Shown here in pieces: positions 50,881-60,025 of a DNA stretch of 64,000 bases. Source of the stretch: Actinomycetota bacterium. Lineage in GTDB: Bacteria; Actinomycetota; Actinomycetes; Nanopelagicales; Nanopelagicaceae. The first letter of the stretch is position 1. Every line of letters begins with the position of its first letter. Under the pieces are notes generated by a model, which saw nothing but the letters and a program-made list of their open reading frames with translations, did no database searches and was not told the DNA's origin. The stretch is taken from assembly GCA_026392935.1 (NCBI GenBank), contig JAPLBE010000014.1, positions 28,032 to 92,031 on the forward strand. Direction: 5' to 3'. The translations under genes and the position numbers were made by a program.

Positions 50881-53418
50881 GTGCCAGGCATAAATATTAA
50901 GCAAGTTGAGGCTGAAGAACGTTCAGCAATCATCAAGGTTTCTAGTTATTCAATTGATCTAGACCTGACAACTGGCGCAGAGAACTTCCGAGTCAAGACA
51001 ACTGTGGCCTTCAAGGGCCTTAAGCCCGGTTCGACTACATATATTGATTGTGTAGGTTCGAAAGTAATGAGCGCGAAGTTAAATGGCGCAGAGTTTGACC
51101 CAAAATTTGATGGCGAAACAATTTATCTGCCGGCTATTGCTGCTGACAATGTTCTTGAAATTGAACACGATGGCGTTTATTCCAACTCTGGAGAAGGCTT
51201 GCACCGCTTTGTAGACCCAGCAGATGATGAGGTCTATCTCTACACCCAGTTTGAAACTGGCGATGCGCGTCGGATGTATGCATGTTTTGACCAACCGGAT
51301 CAGAAAGCAACATTCCGAATCAGCACAATTACGCCTAAGCATTGGGAAGTGATCTCTAACTACGGCATCGAATCCACTAAAGAATTGGATGCAGGCCGCA
51401 AATTCATTCAGTTCGCTGAATCACAAGTAATTTCAACGTATGTCACTGCAATCGTTGCTGGCGCATATACATCTGTGCATGATGAATACAAGGGCGAGAA
51501 AACAATCCCTCTAGGAATTTACGCCCGTAAATCTTTCTTCAAGCATGTCGATGCTTCGAATATATTCGAAGTGACAAAGCAAGGTTTTGCATATTTCGAG
51601 AAGACTTTTGGACTTGCCTATCCGTTCGGCAAATATGACCAAATCGCAGTAGCTGAATACAACTGGGGCGCGATGGAAAACGTTGGCTGCGTGACGTTCC
51701 ACGAAGATGTTTTGATTTTCCGTTCTAAAGTGACTGAAAGAAATTACGTTAGCCGTGCAACGACCATCCACCACGAAATGGCCCACATGTGGTTTGGCGA
51801 TCTGGTCACCATGAAGTGGTGGGATGACCTATGGCTCAACGAATCATTTGCTGAATGGGCTTCTTATCAATCTGTCAGTGAATCAACGAAATACAAGGAA
51901 GCATGGACTGAATTCAACTCGCTACGTAAGAATTGGGCTTACCGTGTTGACCAACTTTCAACTACTCACCCAATTGCTACTGAGATGACAGATCTTGACG
52001 CAGTGCGCACCAATTTTGACGGAATTTCATATGCAAAGGGAGCGTCAGTTCTTCAGCAATTAGTAGCTCACGTGGGCCGCGAAAATTTCATTAAGGGATT
52101 GCGCCTCTATTTTTCAAAGCACGCTTTTGGGAATACAACATTAAAGGATTTGATTGATGAACTTGAAACAGCGAGTGGTCGCGACCTGACTCCATGGGTT
52201 TCAACCTGGTTACGTACTGCAGGTGTAAATACTTTGCGCCCAGTTATTGAAGTTGATGGCGATACATACAAGTCAATCTCGATCAAGCAGGAAGCTCCGA
52301 CCATGCCAGTTGGCTCTAAAGAACTTCGCCCTCATCGTTTGCACGTGGGGCTCTTTGATATTACCAACGGTGTGCTTACTCGCCGTACAAGTGTTGAACT
52401 CGATGTTGCAGGAGCGCTTACCGAAGTAACAGCGCTTGCTGGACAGAAGGTTGCTGACTTAGTTCTGATCAATGACAAAGACCAGACATATGCGAAATTA
52501 CGTTTTGATGATCGCTCAATTGCAACCATGAAAAGTCACTTGGGTTCACTAGATGACTCTCTTGCGCGTGGGGTTATTTGGGCTTCTCTGTGGGATTCAT
52601 GTCGCGATGGTGAACTTGCAGCAAGTTCCTACATATCTATTGCACTCAATGCACTGAAGACTGAATCTGATATTTCAATTGTTTCTGCAACATTGACACA
52701 GATTGATACAGCTATGTGGGCATACGCCGCTCCGGCTAATCGCGAAGGACTTCGCCAACAGGTTGCTAATGCAGTTGAGGAAATGCTGGATGCAGCAAAG
52801 CCTGGCAGCGATCACCAATTGCAATTCGCTAAATCTTTCGCAGGCACAGCAGTAACTCCTGCTCAATACGATCGCCTCAAGGCAATGCTCGATGGATCAA
52901 TTAACGGTCTAGTTATTGATGCAGAGCTTCGCTGGTCACTATTTATGAGCGGAGTTAAGCGCGGAATTTTTGGTCCTGCAGATATCGATCGCGAGACGGA
53001 AAAGGATAAGACTGCACATGGCAAGCAATATGGCGCCATGGCATATGCCGCAATTCCAACTAAAGATGCAAAAGCTAAAGAGTTTAAGTCAATTACAACC
53101 GATGATCTTTCAAACACAATCCATTCATATAAGTGCCGCGGATTTAATGATCCACTGCATACAGAAATATTGGTTGACTTCGTCGATCAATATTTTGATG
53201 TTCTGCTTAAGGTATGGGAAACAAAGGGATATGAGATTGCAGAAACGACAGCAACACTTCTCTTCCCATCATGGGTAATCAGTCAGCAAACAGTTGATAA
53301 GGCACAGCATTGGCTGGACGTCACGGGTAAAGAAGCTTCTCACGCTCTGCGTCGCACTATTCTTGAAGGGCGCGATGCCATGACTCGTGCTCTAAAGGCA
53401 CGCGCCGCTGAACGTTAG
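50881..53418 (+). CDS. pepN: Aminopeptidase N (M1 zinc metallopeptidase)
   Basis: Removes N-terminal residues from peptides. The frame opens at 50824, but GAGGGAG at 50868-50874 directs start at GTG 50881 (845 residues). The exopeptidase motif GAMEN is at 263-267, and the zinc site HEMAH at 298-302 has the third ligand E321 in LNESFAEW. The C-terminal ERAP1-like helical domain covers about 530-840. Length and domain order fit the actinobacterial PepN family, where this gene commonly lies near the HNH and truncated-haemoglobin genes, as here. Confidence 0.96.
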   Translation: MPGINIKQVEAEERSAIIKVSSYSIDLDLTTGAENFRVKTTVAFKGLKPGSTTYIDCVGSKVMSAKLNGAEFDPKFDGETIYLPAIAADNVLEIEHDGVYSNSGEGLHRFVDPADDEVYLYTQFETGDARRMYACFDQPDQKATFRISTITPKHWEVISNYGIESTKELDAGRKFIQFAESQVISTYVTAIVAGAYTSVHDEYKGEKTIPLGIYARKSFFKHVDASNIFEVTKQGFAYFEKTFGLAYPFGKYDQIAVAEYNWGAMENVGCVTFHEDVLIFRSKVTERNYVSRATTIHHEMAHMWFGDLVTMKWWDDLWLNESFAEWASYQSVSESTKYKEAWTEFNSLRKNWAYRVDQLSTTHPIATEMTDLDAVRTNFDGISYAKGASVLQQLVAHVGRENFIKGLRLYFSKHAFGNTTLKDLIDELETASGRDLTPWVSTWLRTAGVNTLRPVIEVDGDTYKSISIKQEAPTMPVGSKELRPHRLHVGLFDITNGVLTRRTSVELDVAGALTEVTALAGQKVADLVLINDKDQTYAKLRFDDRSIATMKSHLGSLDDSLARGVIWASLWDSCRDGELAASSYISIALNALKTESDISIVSATLTQIDTAMWAYAAPANREGLRQQVANAVEEMLDAAKPGSDHQLQFAKSFAGTAVTPAQYDRLKAMLDGSINGLVIDAELRWSLFMSGVKRGIFGPADIDRETEKDKTAHGKQYGAMAYAAIPTKDAKAKEFKSITTDDLSNTIHSYKCRGFNDPLHTEILVDFVDQYFDVLLKVWETKGYEIAETTATLLFPSWVISQQTVDKAQHWLDVTGKEASHALRRTILEGRDAMTRALKARAAER

Positions 53419-53422
53419 GAAA

Positions 53423-53617
53423 TTACTCGATAGAAGTAATTGATGAAGAGGTTTCTTTAGATTTCTTCTCGCCAGTAAGTGCCCATACGATCAATGAGAT
53501 GCCAAGAAATAAACCTATTGGCGCTGCAACAAAATAAGTGAAAGTTTGAACTGCCGTAAGGCCTTCACCGGGCATTGCACCTGGTTCTTGGTTAATCGCT
53601 GAGAGAAAGTGAATCAT
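53423..53617 (-). CDS. Small single-pass membrane protein
   Basis: A 64-residue protein with one membrane helix (about 26-46, FTYFVAAPIGLFLGISLIVW) and a charged Lys/Ser/Thr-rich C-terminus (GEKKSKETSSS). It ends four bases from the convergent pepN stop and is nine bases downstream of the HNH gene on the same strand, with which it may be cotranscribed. Similar tiny proteins occur in other Actinobacteria; no function is known to me. Confidence 0.7.
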   Translation of the reverse strand: MIHFLSAINQEPGAMPGEGLTAVQTFTYFVAAPIGLFLGISLIVWALTGEKKSKETSSSITSIE

Positions 53618-53626
53618 GGAAGCAGT

Positions 53627-54142
53627 CTACGCAGTGGCGGCAGCGACACCAAATGGTTGCAAATATGGAAGCCATCGGTTTTCAGTTCGACCAGTTCCAA
53701 GAATTCGCCATGCAGCTCCCACAGGTTCGCGCGGAAGAGTGCGAAGTCTCCAACCAAGTTCTTTCAGTGGTTTATCTGCCTTTATGTGATTGCATTTGTG
53801 ACATGCGCTAACAACATTCTCCCAATTGTGACCACCGCCACGAGACCGTGGAATTACATGATCTATTGAAGTAGCTGGGGCTGTGCAATACACACACCGA
53901 CCCCCATCGCGAGCAAAAATTGCACGACGTGAAAGTGGAACTGTGTGGCGATAAGGAATCTTTACAAATTTGTTGAGGCGAATAACAAGTGGGAGTTCCA
54001 ATTGACCAGTTGCAAAATGCAAAACTGTTCCAGATGACTCAACCATTGTTGCGCGATTATTCAAGACAAGAATGAGCGCACGTCGATCAGTAACAACACC
54101 CAACGGCTCGTAGGTGGCGTTGAGAACTAATGTGCGGTTCAT
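53627..54142 (-). CDS. HNH endonuclease-family protein
   Basis: A 171-residue protein with an HNH fold at about 70-125: RRAIFARDGGRCVYC, catalytic D94-H95 in TSIDHVIPRSRGG, the Asn in NWENVV near 109, and zinc pairs C83/C86 and C114/C117 ending in NHIKADK. The N-terminal part (LVLNATYEPLGVVTDRRAL) is characteristic of a widespread actinobacterial/cyanobacterial chromosomal family, not of restriction or phage enzymes. Its place near pepN and the haemoglobin gene recalls mycobacterial gene order. The biological substrate is unknown. Confidence 0.88.
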   Translation of the reverse strand: MNRTLVLNATYEPLGVVTDRRALILVLNNRATMVESSGTVLHFATGQLELPLVIRLNKFVKIPYRHTVPLSRRAIFARDGGRCVYCTAPATSIDHVIPRSRGGGHNWENVVSACHKCNHIKADKPLKELGWRLRTLPREPVGAAWRILGTGRTENRWLPYLQPFGVAAATA

Positions 54143-54260
54143 CTCTACCTCTGTTCCAGCGCGTGGCTCGCGCTGATTGGGTTATATTGCCTCAAAACCG
54201 GCTCTGATTGGGGTATTTCGAAGTGAAGTTTCTGTAAAGATTTCACTACCCTTAACGTCT

Positions 54261-54806
54261 ATGAGCGAGCGTACGCAGGCATTATGGGATTGGTTTAATG
54301 GAGCCCCATTTCGAGTACTAATTATCTTAGTAGTCGCTCTTATCGGCCATGTAATTGGTAATCGAGCCATTGATAGAGCCATCGCTAAATTGGCGAATTT
54401 TGACCTGAAGCCTGGCCCAGGCACTGCGAAGCGACAAGCAGAACGTGCGCGCACTATCGGAACCGTTTTTAGTTCGGCATTTAACGCAGCGGTGTGGATT
54501 ATTGCAGTCGGAATGATTCTGGGTGAATTCGGATTTAATCTGGGTCCAGTAATCGCATCAGCCGGTGTTATCGGTGTTGCACTTGGTCTTGGAGCGCAAA
54601 GTATTGTGCGCGATGTTCTCTCTGGAATATTTATGCTCGTTGAAGATCAATATGGCGTTGGAGATGATATTCACGTACAAGATATTGAAGGAAAAGTTGA
54701 AAAAGTTGGCTTGAGAATCACTCAAGTCCGCGATAAGAAAAACGTTCTATGGTTTGTTCGTAATGGTGAAATCTTGATTGTTGGAAATAAATCTAAAAAG
54801 CGTTAG
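54261..54806 (+). CDS. mscS: MscS-family mechanosensitive channel, short form
   Basis: Membrane channel releasing solutes on hypo-osmotic shock. ATG at 54261 (MSERTQALW) is preferred over the longer frame from 54177. The 181 residues contain three hydrophobic segments; the pore helix and following loop (GVIGVALGLGAQSIVRDVLSG, broken by the conserved Gly/Ala pattern) start near 115, followed by the beta domain (GVGDDIHV, GKVEKVGLRITQVRD). The protein stops soon after the beta domain and lacks the large alpha-beta cage of E. coli MscS, so it is a minimal form. It overlaps the convergent globin gene by four bases. Confidence 0.86.
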   Translation: MSERTQALWDWFNGAPFRVLIILVVALIGHVIGNRAIDRAIAKLANFDLKPGPGTAKRQAERARTIGTVFSSAFNAAVWIIAVGMILGEFGFNLGPVIASAGVIGVALGLGAQSIVRDVLSGIFMLVEDQYGVGDDIHVQDIEGKVEKVGLRITQVRDKKNVLWFVRNGEILIVGNKSKKR

Positions 54807-55189
54807 TTCAGTTGATTGACTAAATGATTTGCAGCGCCTTCAAGATAGCGCCACAACTTCTCTTTTGATTGCGCATCAAGGCTGCTTCCATCAACAGCTA
54901 ACTTCATACATCCAATCCAAGCATCACGAGCTTCTGGATTGATGTGAAAACCAGCGTGACGCATTCGAAGACGTGGGTGACCGCGTTCTTCTTGGTAGGT
55001 AGTTGGTCCACCCCAGTATTGTTCTAAGAACATCTGCAATCTGCGCGCTGCACCCTTCATATCTGATTCTGGATACATTGGGCGCAAAATTGGATTTACT
55101 GCAACGTGAGCATAGAACTGAGAAACCAGATCCGAGAAGAATGCTTCTCCCCCAAATACTTCGTAATAGTTCGTTGTATCGCGCTCCAT
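54803..55189 (-). CDS. glbO: Group II truncated haemoglobin (GlbO-type)
   Basis: Small haem protein for oxygen or NO handling. From ATG 55189 (MERDTTNYYEVFGG) the length is 128, as expected for trHbO. The B-helix FYAHVAVNPILRPMY (Tyr near 26), the Trp in LEQYWGGP (position G8 region near 60) and the proximal-His segment HPRLRMRHAGFHI (near 72-84) identify the group. It is four bases downstream of the MFS gene, and the same strand continues to the thioesterase and ettA. Confidence 0.92.
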   Translation of the reverse strand: MERDTTNYYEVFGGEAFFSDLVSQFYAHVAVNPILRPMYPESDMKGAARRLQMFLEQYWGGPTTYQEERGHPRLRMRHAGFHINPEARDAWIGCMKLAVDGSSLDAQSKEKLWRYLEGAANHLVNQLN

Positions 55190-55193
55190 TTTC

Positions 55194-56456
55194 TTACTCT
55201 CGCAACTCTGCAGTAGTTTTACCCTTTGCAATCTGCAAGACAGCAAATCCGCTCACGATGCACATTGCGGCCGAGATATAGAAGGAGAGCGCATAGTCGC
55301 CCAACTTAACGCGCAAAACAGCTGCGCCAATTGCGGCCACTGATGCACCAACTTGATGGCCAACGAAAACCCACCCATATACAACTGTTGAGCGCGCAGG
55401 CCCAAGAACAATGCGACAGAGCATCAGAGTTGGGGGCACTGTTGCTACCCAATCGAGTCCGTAGAAAATTACAAAGACCAAAGTTGAAGGGTGAACTGTG
55501 CTGAAGAGAATTGAAGGTAGTAAGAAGAGCGAGAGCCCACGTAGTCCGTAGTAGAAGAAAAGTAATTTGCGGGGATCATATTTATCTGTGAGGTATCCAG
55601 AGAATATTGTTCCGATGACATCGAATACTCCAACAAGAGCCAACAAGCTTGCGGCAACAGTTGTTTGCATCCCATGATCGTGGGCGGCTGGAATGAAGTG
55701 GGTGCCAATCAAGCCATTTGTTGAAAGTCCACAGACAAAGAATGTGAAGAAGAGAATAAGAAAGTTATGGTCCTTGGCTGATTTTCTCAAAGTATCAATT
55801 GCGATAAAGCCAGCTGATTCATCACTCTGTACCGGCGGTTGCCAATTATCGGGGGCACCGTAGGGAGTTATTCCCAGTGCTTCTGGTTTCTCCTTGAGGA
55901 AAAAGTAAATAAATGGGATGACGGCTGCAGATGCAACGCCAACGGTGATTGAAACACTCTTCCATCCATATGTAATTGCAAAATGCGAGAGCAGCGGTAA
56001 GAAGATTAATTGACCAGTGGCGGTAGCCGCAGTAAGTGCCCCTACAACAATTCCTTTTCGCTGAACAAACCAACGATTAGCAATTGTGGCTGCAAAAACC
56101 AGTGCCATTGATCCGGCGCCAACACCCACACCGATGCCCCATAGCGCCCACAAGTGCCATGGTTGTGAAATAAGGATTGTAGAACTAGAGCTGATTGCAA
56201 CTACTGCAAGAGCTGACATCACTACTTTGCGTACGGTAAATCTCTCCATCAGAGCTGCAGCAAAAGGTGCAACAAGGCCAAAGAGTAAAACGTTAATTGC
56301 AACTGCTGCTGAAATTTGTGAACGAGACCAGCCGAAGGCTTCTTCAAGAGGAACAATCAGAACAGAAGGCGCAGATCTAAATCCTGCAGTTGCCATCAAG
56401 GTAAAGAAAGTAACTGCAGCGGCAATCCAGCCAGGGTGAATCTTCTTGGTTGCCAT
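55194..56456 (-). CDS. MFS transporter, monocarboxylate/oxalate-formate antiporter-like
   Basis: A 420-residue protein with about 12 membrane helices. GFRSAPSVLIVPLEEAFGWSR near 25-45 resembles the conserved TM1 loop of the OFA/MCT group (YhjX-like), and ANRWFVQRKGIVVGALTAATATGQ near 128-150 is the matching TM5 motif. The loop DKYDPRKLLF near 290 is the second motif A. It lies between the thioesterase and globin genes with gaps of 12 and 4 bases, probably in one operon. A small organic acid is the likely substrate; this is an inference from family resemblance. Confidence 0.8.
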   Translation of the reverse strand: MATKKIHPGWIAAAVTFFTLMATAGFRSAPSVLIVPLEEAFGWSRSQISAAVAINVLLFGLVAPFAAALMERFTVRKVVMSALAVVAISSSSTILISQPWHLWALWGIGVGVGAGSMALVFAATIANRWFVQRKGIVVGALTAATATGQLIFLPLLSHFAITYGWKSVSITVGVASAAVIPFIYFFLKEKPEALGITPYGAPDNWQPPVQSDESAGFIAIDTLRKSAKDHNFLILFFTFFVCGLSTNGLIGTHFIPAAHDHGMQTTVAASLLALVGVFDVIGTIFSGYLTDKYDPRKLLFFYYGLRGLSLFLLPSILFSTVHPSTLVFVIFYGLDWVATVPPTLMLCRIVLGPARSTVVYGWVFVGHQVGASVAAIGAAVLRVKLGDYALSFYISAAMCIVSGFAVLQIAKGKTTAELRE

Positions 56457-56468
56457 GTGTGCCTTGAA

Positions 56469-56876
56469 TTACGCCTTGAGGTACTGGGTAAGGAATGCCC
56501 GTTCTGGATCTGTCAGCGGTCTGGACTTCTTGGTATCCAACGAAACGACAACCTGAACTGTCTTTACCTTTGCGTGCACAATCCCTTTATCTCCAAGAAC
56601 TTCGTATCCCAAGGCAAAAGATGAAGTACCAATTGACTCAACCCAGAGGTTTACATCGTAGAAACGGCCGCCTTCGTAGATCGGAACCAAGTATTCAACT
56701 TCTGCTTTAGCTACAACCATCTCAACAAGGGTTGGTTTCTCGCCTTTAGATGCATATTGATAGAACGCCCACTGAAAACGCGCTTCCTGAATGTACGTCA
56801 AATACTTTGCATTATTAACATGACCGAATGCATCGATGTCATCCCATCGAACAAATTGCTTATCTGTATAAATCAT
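56469..56876 (-). CDS. Hotdog-fold acyl-CoA thioesterase
   Basis: A 135-residue 4HBT/FcbC-type thioesterase hydrolysing acyl-CoA. The active-site region VRWDDIDAFGHVNNAKYLTYIQEARF near 8-34 has the Asp and His-Val-Asn-Asn pattern of the family. Its ATG overlaps the ettA stop by one base. This thioesterase next to the EttA-type ABC gene is a recurring actinobacterial pairing. Substrate chain length cannot be told. Confidence 0.9.
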   Translation of the reverse strand: MIYTDKQFVRWDDIDAFGHVNNAKYLTYIQEARFQWAFYQYASKGEKPTLVEMVVAKAEVEYLVPIYEGGRFYDVNLWVESIGTSSFALGYEVLGDKGIVHAKVKTVQVVVSLDTKKSRPLTDPERAFLTQYLKA

Positions 56877-58543
56877 TAGCGAGTGAGCTTTCGGTAGGTC
56901 GCACGATGCGGACGAGCAGCATCTGCACCCAGGCGAGCAATCTTGTTCTCCTCATATGACTCGAAGTTTCCTTCAAACCAGAACCACTTGGATTCGCCTT
57001 CGTAAGCCAAAATGTGTGTTGCTACGCGGTCCAAGAACCAACGATCGTGGGAGATAACAACAGCGCAACCCGGAAATTCAAGTAGCGCATTTTCAAGTGA
57101 ACCAAGTGTTTCAACATCAAGGTCGTTCGTTGGCTCATCGAGAAGTAAAAGGTTTCCACCCTGCTTCAAGGTAAGCGCCAGATTCAAACGGTTGCGTTCT
57201 CCACCAGAGAGAATTCCCGCAGCCTTCTGTTGATCTGGACCCTTAAATCCAAATGCTGCAACGTATGCACGTGATGGCATTTCAACTTGTCCAACCTTCA
57301 TAAAATCAAGACCATCTGAAACAACTTCAAAGAGTGATTTCTTTGCATCGATTCCACCACGTGACTGGTCTACGTAAGAAGTCTTTACCGTTTCACCAAT
57401 CTTTACAACACCTGAATCTGGTTCTTCTAGACCCAAGATTGTCTTAAACAACGTTGTCTTTCCAGCACCGTTAGGTCCGATGACTCCAACGATTCCGTTA
57501 CGTGGCAAGGTAAATGAGAGATCATCAATAAGTACACGATCTCCGAATCCTTTAACCAAGTGCTCAACTTCAACAACAATGTTTCCAAGACGTGGCCCAG
57601 GTGGAATCTGAATCTCTTCGAAATCCAACTTACGCATCTTGTCTGCTTCAGCAGCCATTTCTTCATAGCGAGCAAGACGTGCCTTTGACTTCGCTTGGCG
57701 ACCCTTTGCATTCTGTCGAACCCATTCGAGTTCTTCAGTAAGTCGCTTGGCGCGCTTGGCATCCTTCTGCCCTTCAACTTTCAGACGCGCTGACTTGGTT
57801 TCAAGGTAGGTCGAATAGTTTCCTTCATATGGATATGCGCGACCGCGGTCGAGTTCAAGAATCCACTGCGCAACGTTGTCCAAGAAATACCTATCGTGCG
57901 TAATCGCTACAACAGTGCCTGGGTACTTGCTTAAATGCTGTTCAAGCCACAATACAGATTCGGCATCGAGGTGGTTTGTAGGCTCATCGAGAAGTAACAA
58001 ATCTGGTGCTTCCAGAAGCAATTTACATAAAGCAACGCGGCGCTTTTCTCCGCCGGATAAAACCTTTACATCGGCATCAGGTGGCGGACAGCGAAGAGCA
58101 TCCATTGCCTGCTCTAGCTGCGAATCAATCTCCCATGCGTTGCGATGATCCAGCTGTTCTTGTAGCTCGCCCATCTCTGCCAACAGCTTGTCGTAATCAG
58201 CATCTGGATTAGCCATCTCTTCAGAGATCTCATTGAAGCGACGGACCATCTCCATGGTCTCAGCCACACCCTCTTGCACATTTTCAAGAACTGTCTTCTC
58301 TTCATTTAAATGCGGTTCCTGCAAAAGAATTCCGACTGTGTATCCCGGAGAAAGATAAGCCTCGCCATTAGATGGCTGTTGTAGGCCGGCCATAATCTGA
58401 AGAACGGTTGATTTACCTGCACCGTTTGGGCCAACAACACCGATTTTTGCACCAGGCAAAAACATCAATGTAACGTCGTCGAGAATTACCTTCTCACCAT
58501 GCGCTTTACGCGCCTTCTTCATCGTGTAAATGAACTCAGCCAT
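56876..58543 (-). CDS. ettA: Energy-dependent translational throttle protein EttA (ABC-F)
   Basis: Cytoplasmic ABC-F protein that binds the ribosomal E site and gates early elongation according to energy state. ATG at 58543 gives MAEFIYTMKKARKAHG, the EttA N-terminus (555 residues); the frame's extension to 58567 is not needed. Two ABC domains have Walker A GPNGAGKS near 38 and again near 350, and signatures LSGGEKRR and LSGGERNR. The arm/linker region (EELEWVRQNAKGRQ) follows the first domain. There are no membrane segments, so it is not a transporter. Confidence 0.95.
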   Translation of the reverse strand: MAEFIYTMKKARKAHGEKVILDDVTLMFLPGAKIGVVGPNGAGKSTVLQIMAGLQQPSNGEAYLSPGYTVGILLQEPHLNEEKTVLENVQEGVAETMEMVRRFNEISEEMANPDADYDKLLAEMGELQEQLDHRNAWEIDSQLEQAMDALRCPPPDADVKVLSGGEKRRVALCKLLLEAPDLLLLDEPTNHLDAESVLWLEQHLSKYPGTVVAITHDRYFLDNVAQWILELDRGRAYPYEGNYSTYLETKSARLKVEGQKDAKRAKRLTEELEWVRQNAKGRQAKSKARLARYEEMAAEADKMRKLDFEEIQIPPGPRLGNIVVEVEHLVKGFGDRVLIDDLSFTLPRNGIVGVIGPNGAGKTTLFKTILGLEEPDSGVVKIGETVKTSYVDQSRGGIDAKKSLFEVVSDGLDFMKVGQVEMPSRAYVAAFGFKGPDQQKAAGILSGGERNRLNLALTLKQGGNLLLLDEPTNDLDVETLGSLENALLEFPGCAVVISHDRWFLDRVATHILAYEGESKWFWFEGNFESYEENKIARLGADAARPHRATYRKLTR

Positions 58544-58588
58544 AGGAGCAAACCTTACTGGGTACAATTACGTCATACGACCCTGCAG

Positions 58589-58662
58589 GCGCCTGTAGCT
58601 CAGTCGGATAGAGCAACCGCCTTCTAAGCGGTAGGTCGCAGGTTCGATTCCTGCCAGGCGCG
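58589..58662 (+). tRNA. tRNA-Arg (TCT)
   Basis: Cloverleaf on the plus strand: acceptor GCGCCTG/CAGGCGC, anticodon stem ACCGC/GCGGT with loop CTTCTAA (anticodon TCT), T arm GCAGG-TTCGATT-CCTGC, discriminator G. Unlike the other three tRNAs here, CCA is not encoded; the sequence continues CATTGC. Confidence 0.97.
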
Positions 58663-58728
58663 CATTGCTTGCCAATTGCGCCGAAAAAGATGGTGCACAT
58701 TGCTTGCCAATTGCGCCGAAAAAGATGG
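58663..58728 (+). repeat. 31-bp direct repeat immediately 3' of tRNA-Arg
   Basis: A 31-base unit starting CATTGCTTGCCAATTGCGCC occurs identically at 58663-58693 and 58698-58728 (period 35, 4-base spacer TGCA). A third fragment, CATTGC, follows at 58735-58740. The first copy begins at the base after the tRNA discriminator. No coding function fits. Confidence 0.9.
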
Positions 58729-58742
58729 CGTGCGCATTGCAT

Positions 58743-58793
58743 AAAAAAACTGGGTAGTCCGCCGAAGCGAACTACCCAGTGTCCCTATTTTTT
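58743..58793 (-). terminator. Bidirectional intrinsic terminator between tRNA-Arg and pstS
   Basis: A perfect 10-bp inverted repeat ACTGGGTAGT/ACTACCCAGT (58749-58758 and 58771-58780) is flanked by seven As on the left (58743-58749) and TATTTTTT on the right (58786-58793). Read on the minus strand, it is a strong terminator for pstS, whose stop is at 58799; the other side can end tRNA-Arg transcription, though its T-run is seven bases from the stem. Confidence 0.92.
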
Positions 58794-58798
58794 AAGTA

Positions 58799-59947
58799 TT
58801 ACTTATTCATCTTTGCGATTTGAGCGTTAGCCTTTTCAAGGAATGTACCTGATACCACGGTATATCCGAGCTTAGGGTCAACAGCTGAACATGCAGGAGA
58901 CAAGATGAACTGAGCAAGTTCCTTAACAGCAGCACCACGAGCCTTATCTGCGTATTCAGTTTCGATCAACATGTAAGAGATGATGCCTAGTGTGTAAGCG
59001 CCAGGTACCTTTGTTGCGTAATCGTAAGAAACGATTCCGTTTGCATCTTGCTTTGCCTCACCAAGGAATGCTGATACTGCTGGTGATTCTGGCGCTACAA
59101 AGTTCCCTGATTCATTGCTGATTGAAGCTGCACGAAGACCGTAAGCATCTCCCCAGTTCTTTTCAGCATATGTGATTGAGTACTTTGTCTTTGCCGCAAG
59201 TGTTGCAACACCCTGTGACTGGTTAGCTCCAACGATGCGGCCAATATTGCCTGATGCGTTGATGTTTCCAGGGAAAGCAGTTGTGAAAGCATCGTTAGCT
59301 GGCTTTGTCCAAACTGTTGGTGCTACACCATTCATCCACTTTGTGAAGTTATTTGAAGTTCCTGATCCGTCTGAACGGAAAATAACACGAATCTTCTGGT
59401 TTGGAAGTGTGTAGATAACTGACTTTGTGCCAGAGCGAAGAACTACTGGGTTTCCGCTCTCATTCTTAAGAGCGTTACCGTTCTTATCCTTCTTGTAAAC
59501 AGTTGTAGCAATTGAACGGTTGTTATCTGCAACGATTGCTGGGTCATTCCACATGGTGATTTCACCTGAGAAGATCTTTGCAACGGTTGTTGAAGAAAGG
59601 AAAAGTTCTTTCTTAGCGGGAAGGTTTACGAGAACTGCAATTGGAGCAGCAACGATTGGAGCATGGAAAACTGTTGAACGCTTTGTTGTAGCTGAGTGAG
59701 GTGAATCTGAGAACCAGAAATCACCAATCTTTGAATCAGAGTTCTTCTTGCCAGTTCCTGATCCTGTTGATGTATAAACATATGAATGGCTTGAAGCCTT
59801 TGCGAAGCCTGCCTTGCAAGCTTGGAGAAGTGGATCAACGAATGATGCGCCTGAACCTTGAAGATCTACTGCATGTGCCGGTGTCGCTGATGAAACTGCG
59901 ATAAGACCAGCAATGACTAGAGCCTTTGCCTTCTTTGAAAACGTCAT
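58799..59947 (-). CDS. pstS: Phosphate ABC transporter substrate-binding protein PstS
   Basis: Extracytoplasmic phosphate-binding protein delivering phosphate to PstCAB. The 382 residues begin with a signal peptide (1-26, ending PAHA) and then LQGSGASFVDPLLQACKAGF. Phosphate-site segments GSGTGKKN near 62 and FRSDGSGTSNNFTKWM near 190 are typical. There is no lipobox Cys at the cleavage site, unlike many actinobacterial PstS lipoproteins. GAAGGG precedes the ATG. It is the last pst gene rather than the first and has its own candidate PHO box at 60026-60058. Confidence 0.94.
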   Translation of the reverse strand: MTFSKKAKALVIAGLIAVSSATPAHAVDLQGSGASFVDPLLQACKAGFAKASSHSYVYTSTGSGTGKKNSDSKIGDFWFSDSPHSATTKRSTVFHAPIVAAPIAVLVNLPAKKELFLSSTTVAKIFSGEITMWNDPAIVADNNRSIATTVYKKDKNGNALKNESGNPVVLRSGTKSVIYTLPNQKIRVIFRSDGSGTSNNFTKWMNGVAPTVWTKPANDAFTTAFPGNINASGNIGRIVGANQSQGVATLAAKTKYSITYAEKNWGDAYGLRAASISNESGNFVAPESPAVSAFLGEAKQDANGIVSYDYATKVPGAYTLGIISYMLIETEYADKARGAAVKELAQFILSPACSAVDPKLGYTVVSGTFLEKANAQIAKMNK

Positions 59948-60025
59948 TTTTTACCCTTCGTGGTAGCTAAGTAAGTAATCCTTACAAGCCAAAAAATAGT
60001 GAAGGGGCGTTACCGATTGCCTACA

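Noticed and set aside
58663..58740. Direct repeats as a CRISPR array
   Set aside because: Only two full copies with a 4-base spacer and no cas genes; not a CRISPR.
58536..58742. 68-codon minus-strand frame containing GRNRTCDLPLRRRLLYPTE
   Set aside because: It is the well-known spurious translation of the antisense strand of a tRNA gene (here tRNA-Arg 58589-58662), extended through the 31-bp repeats.
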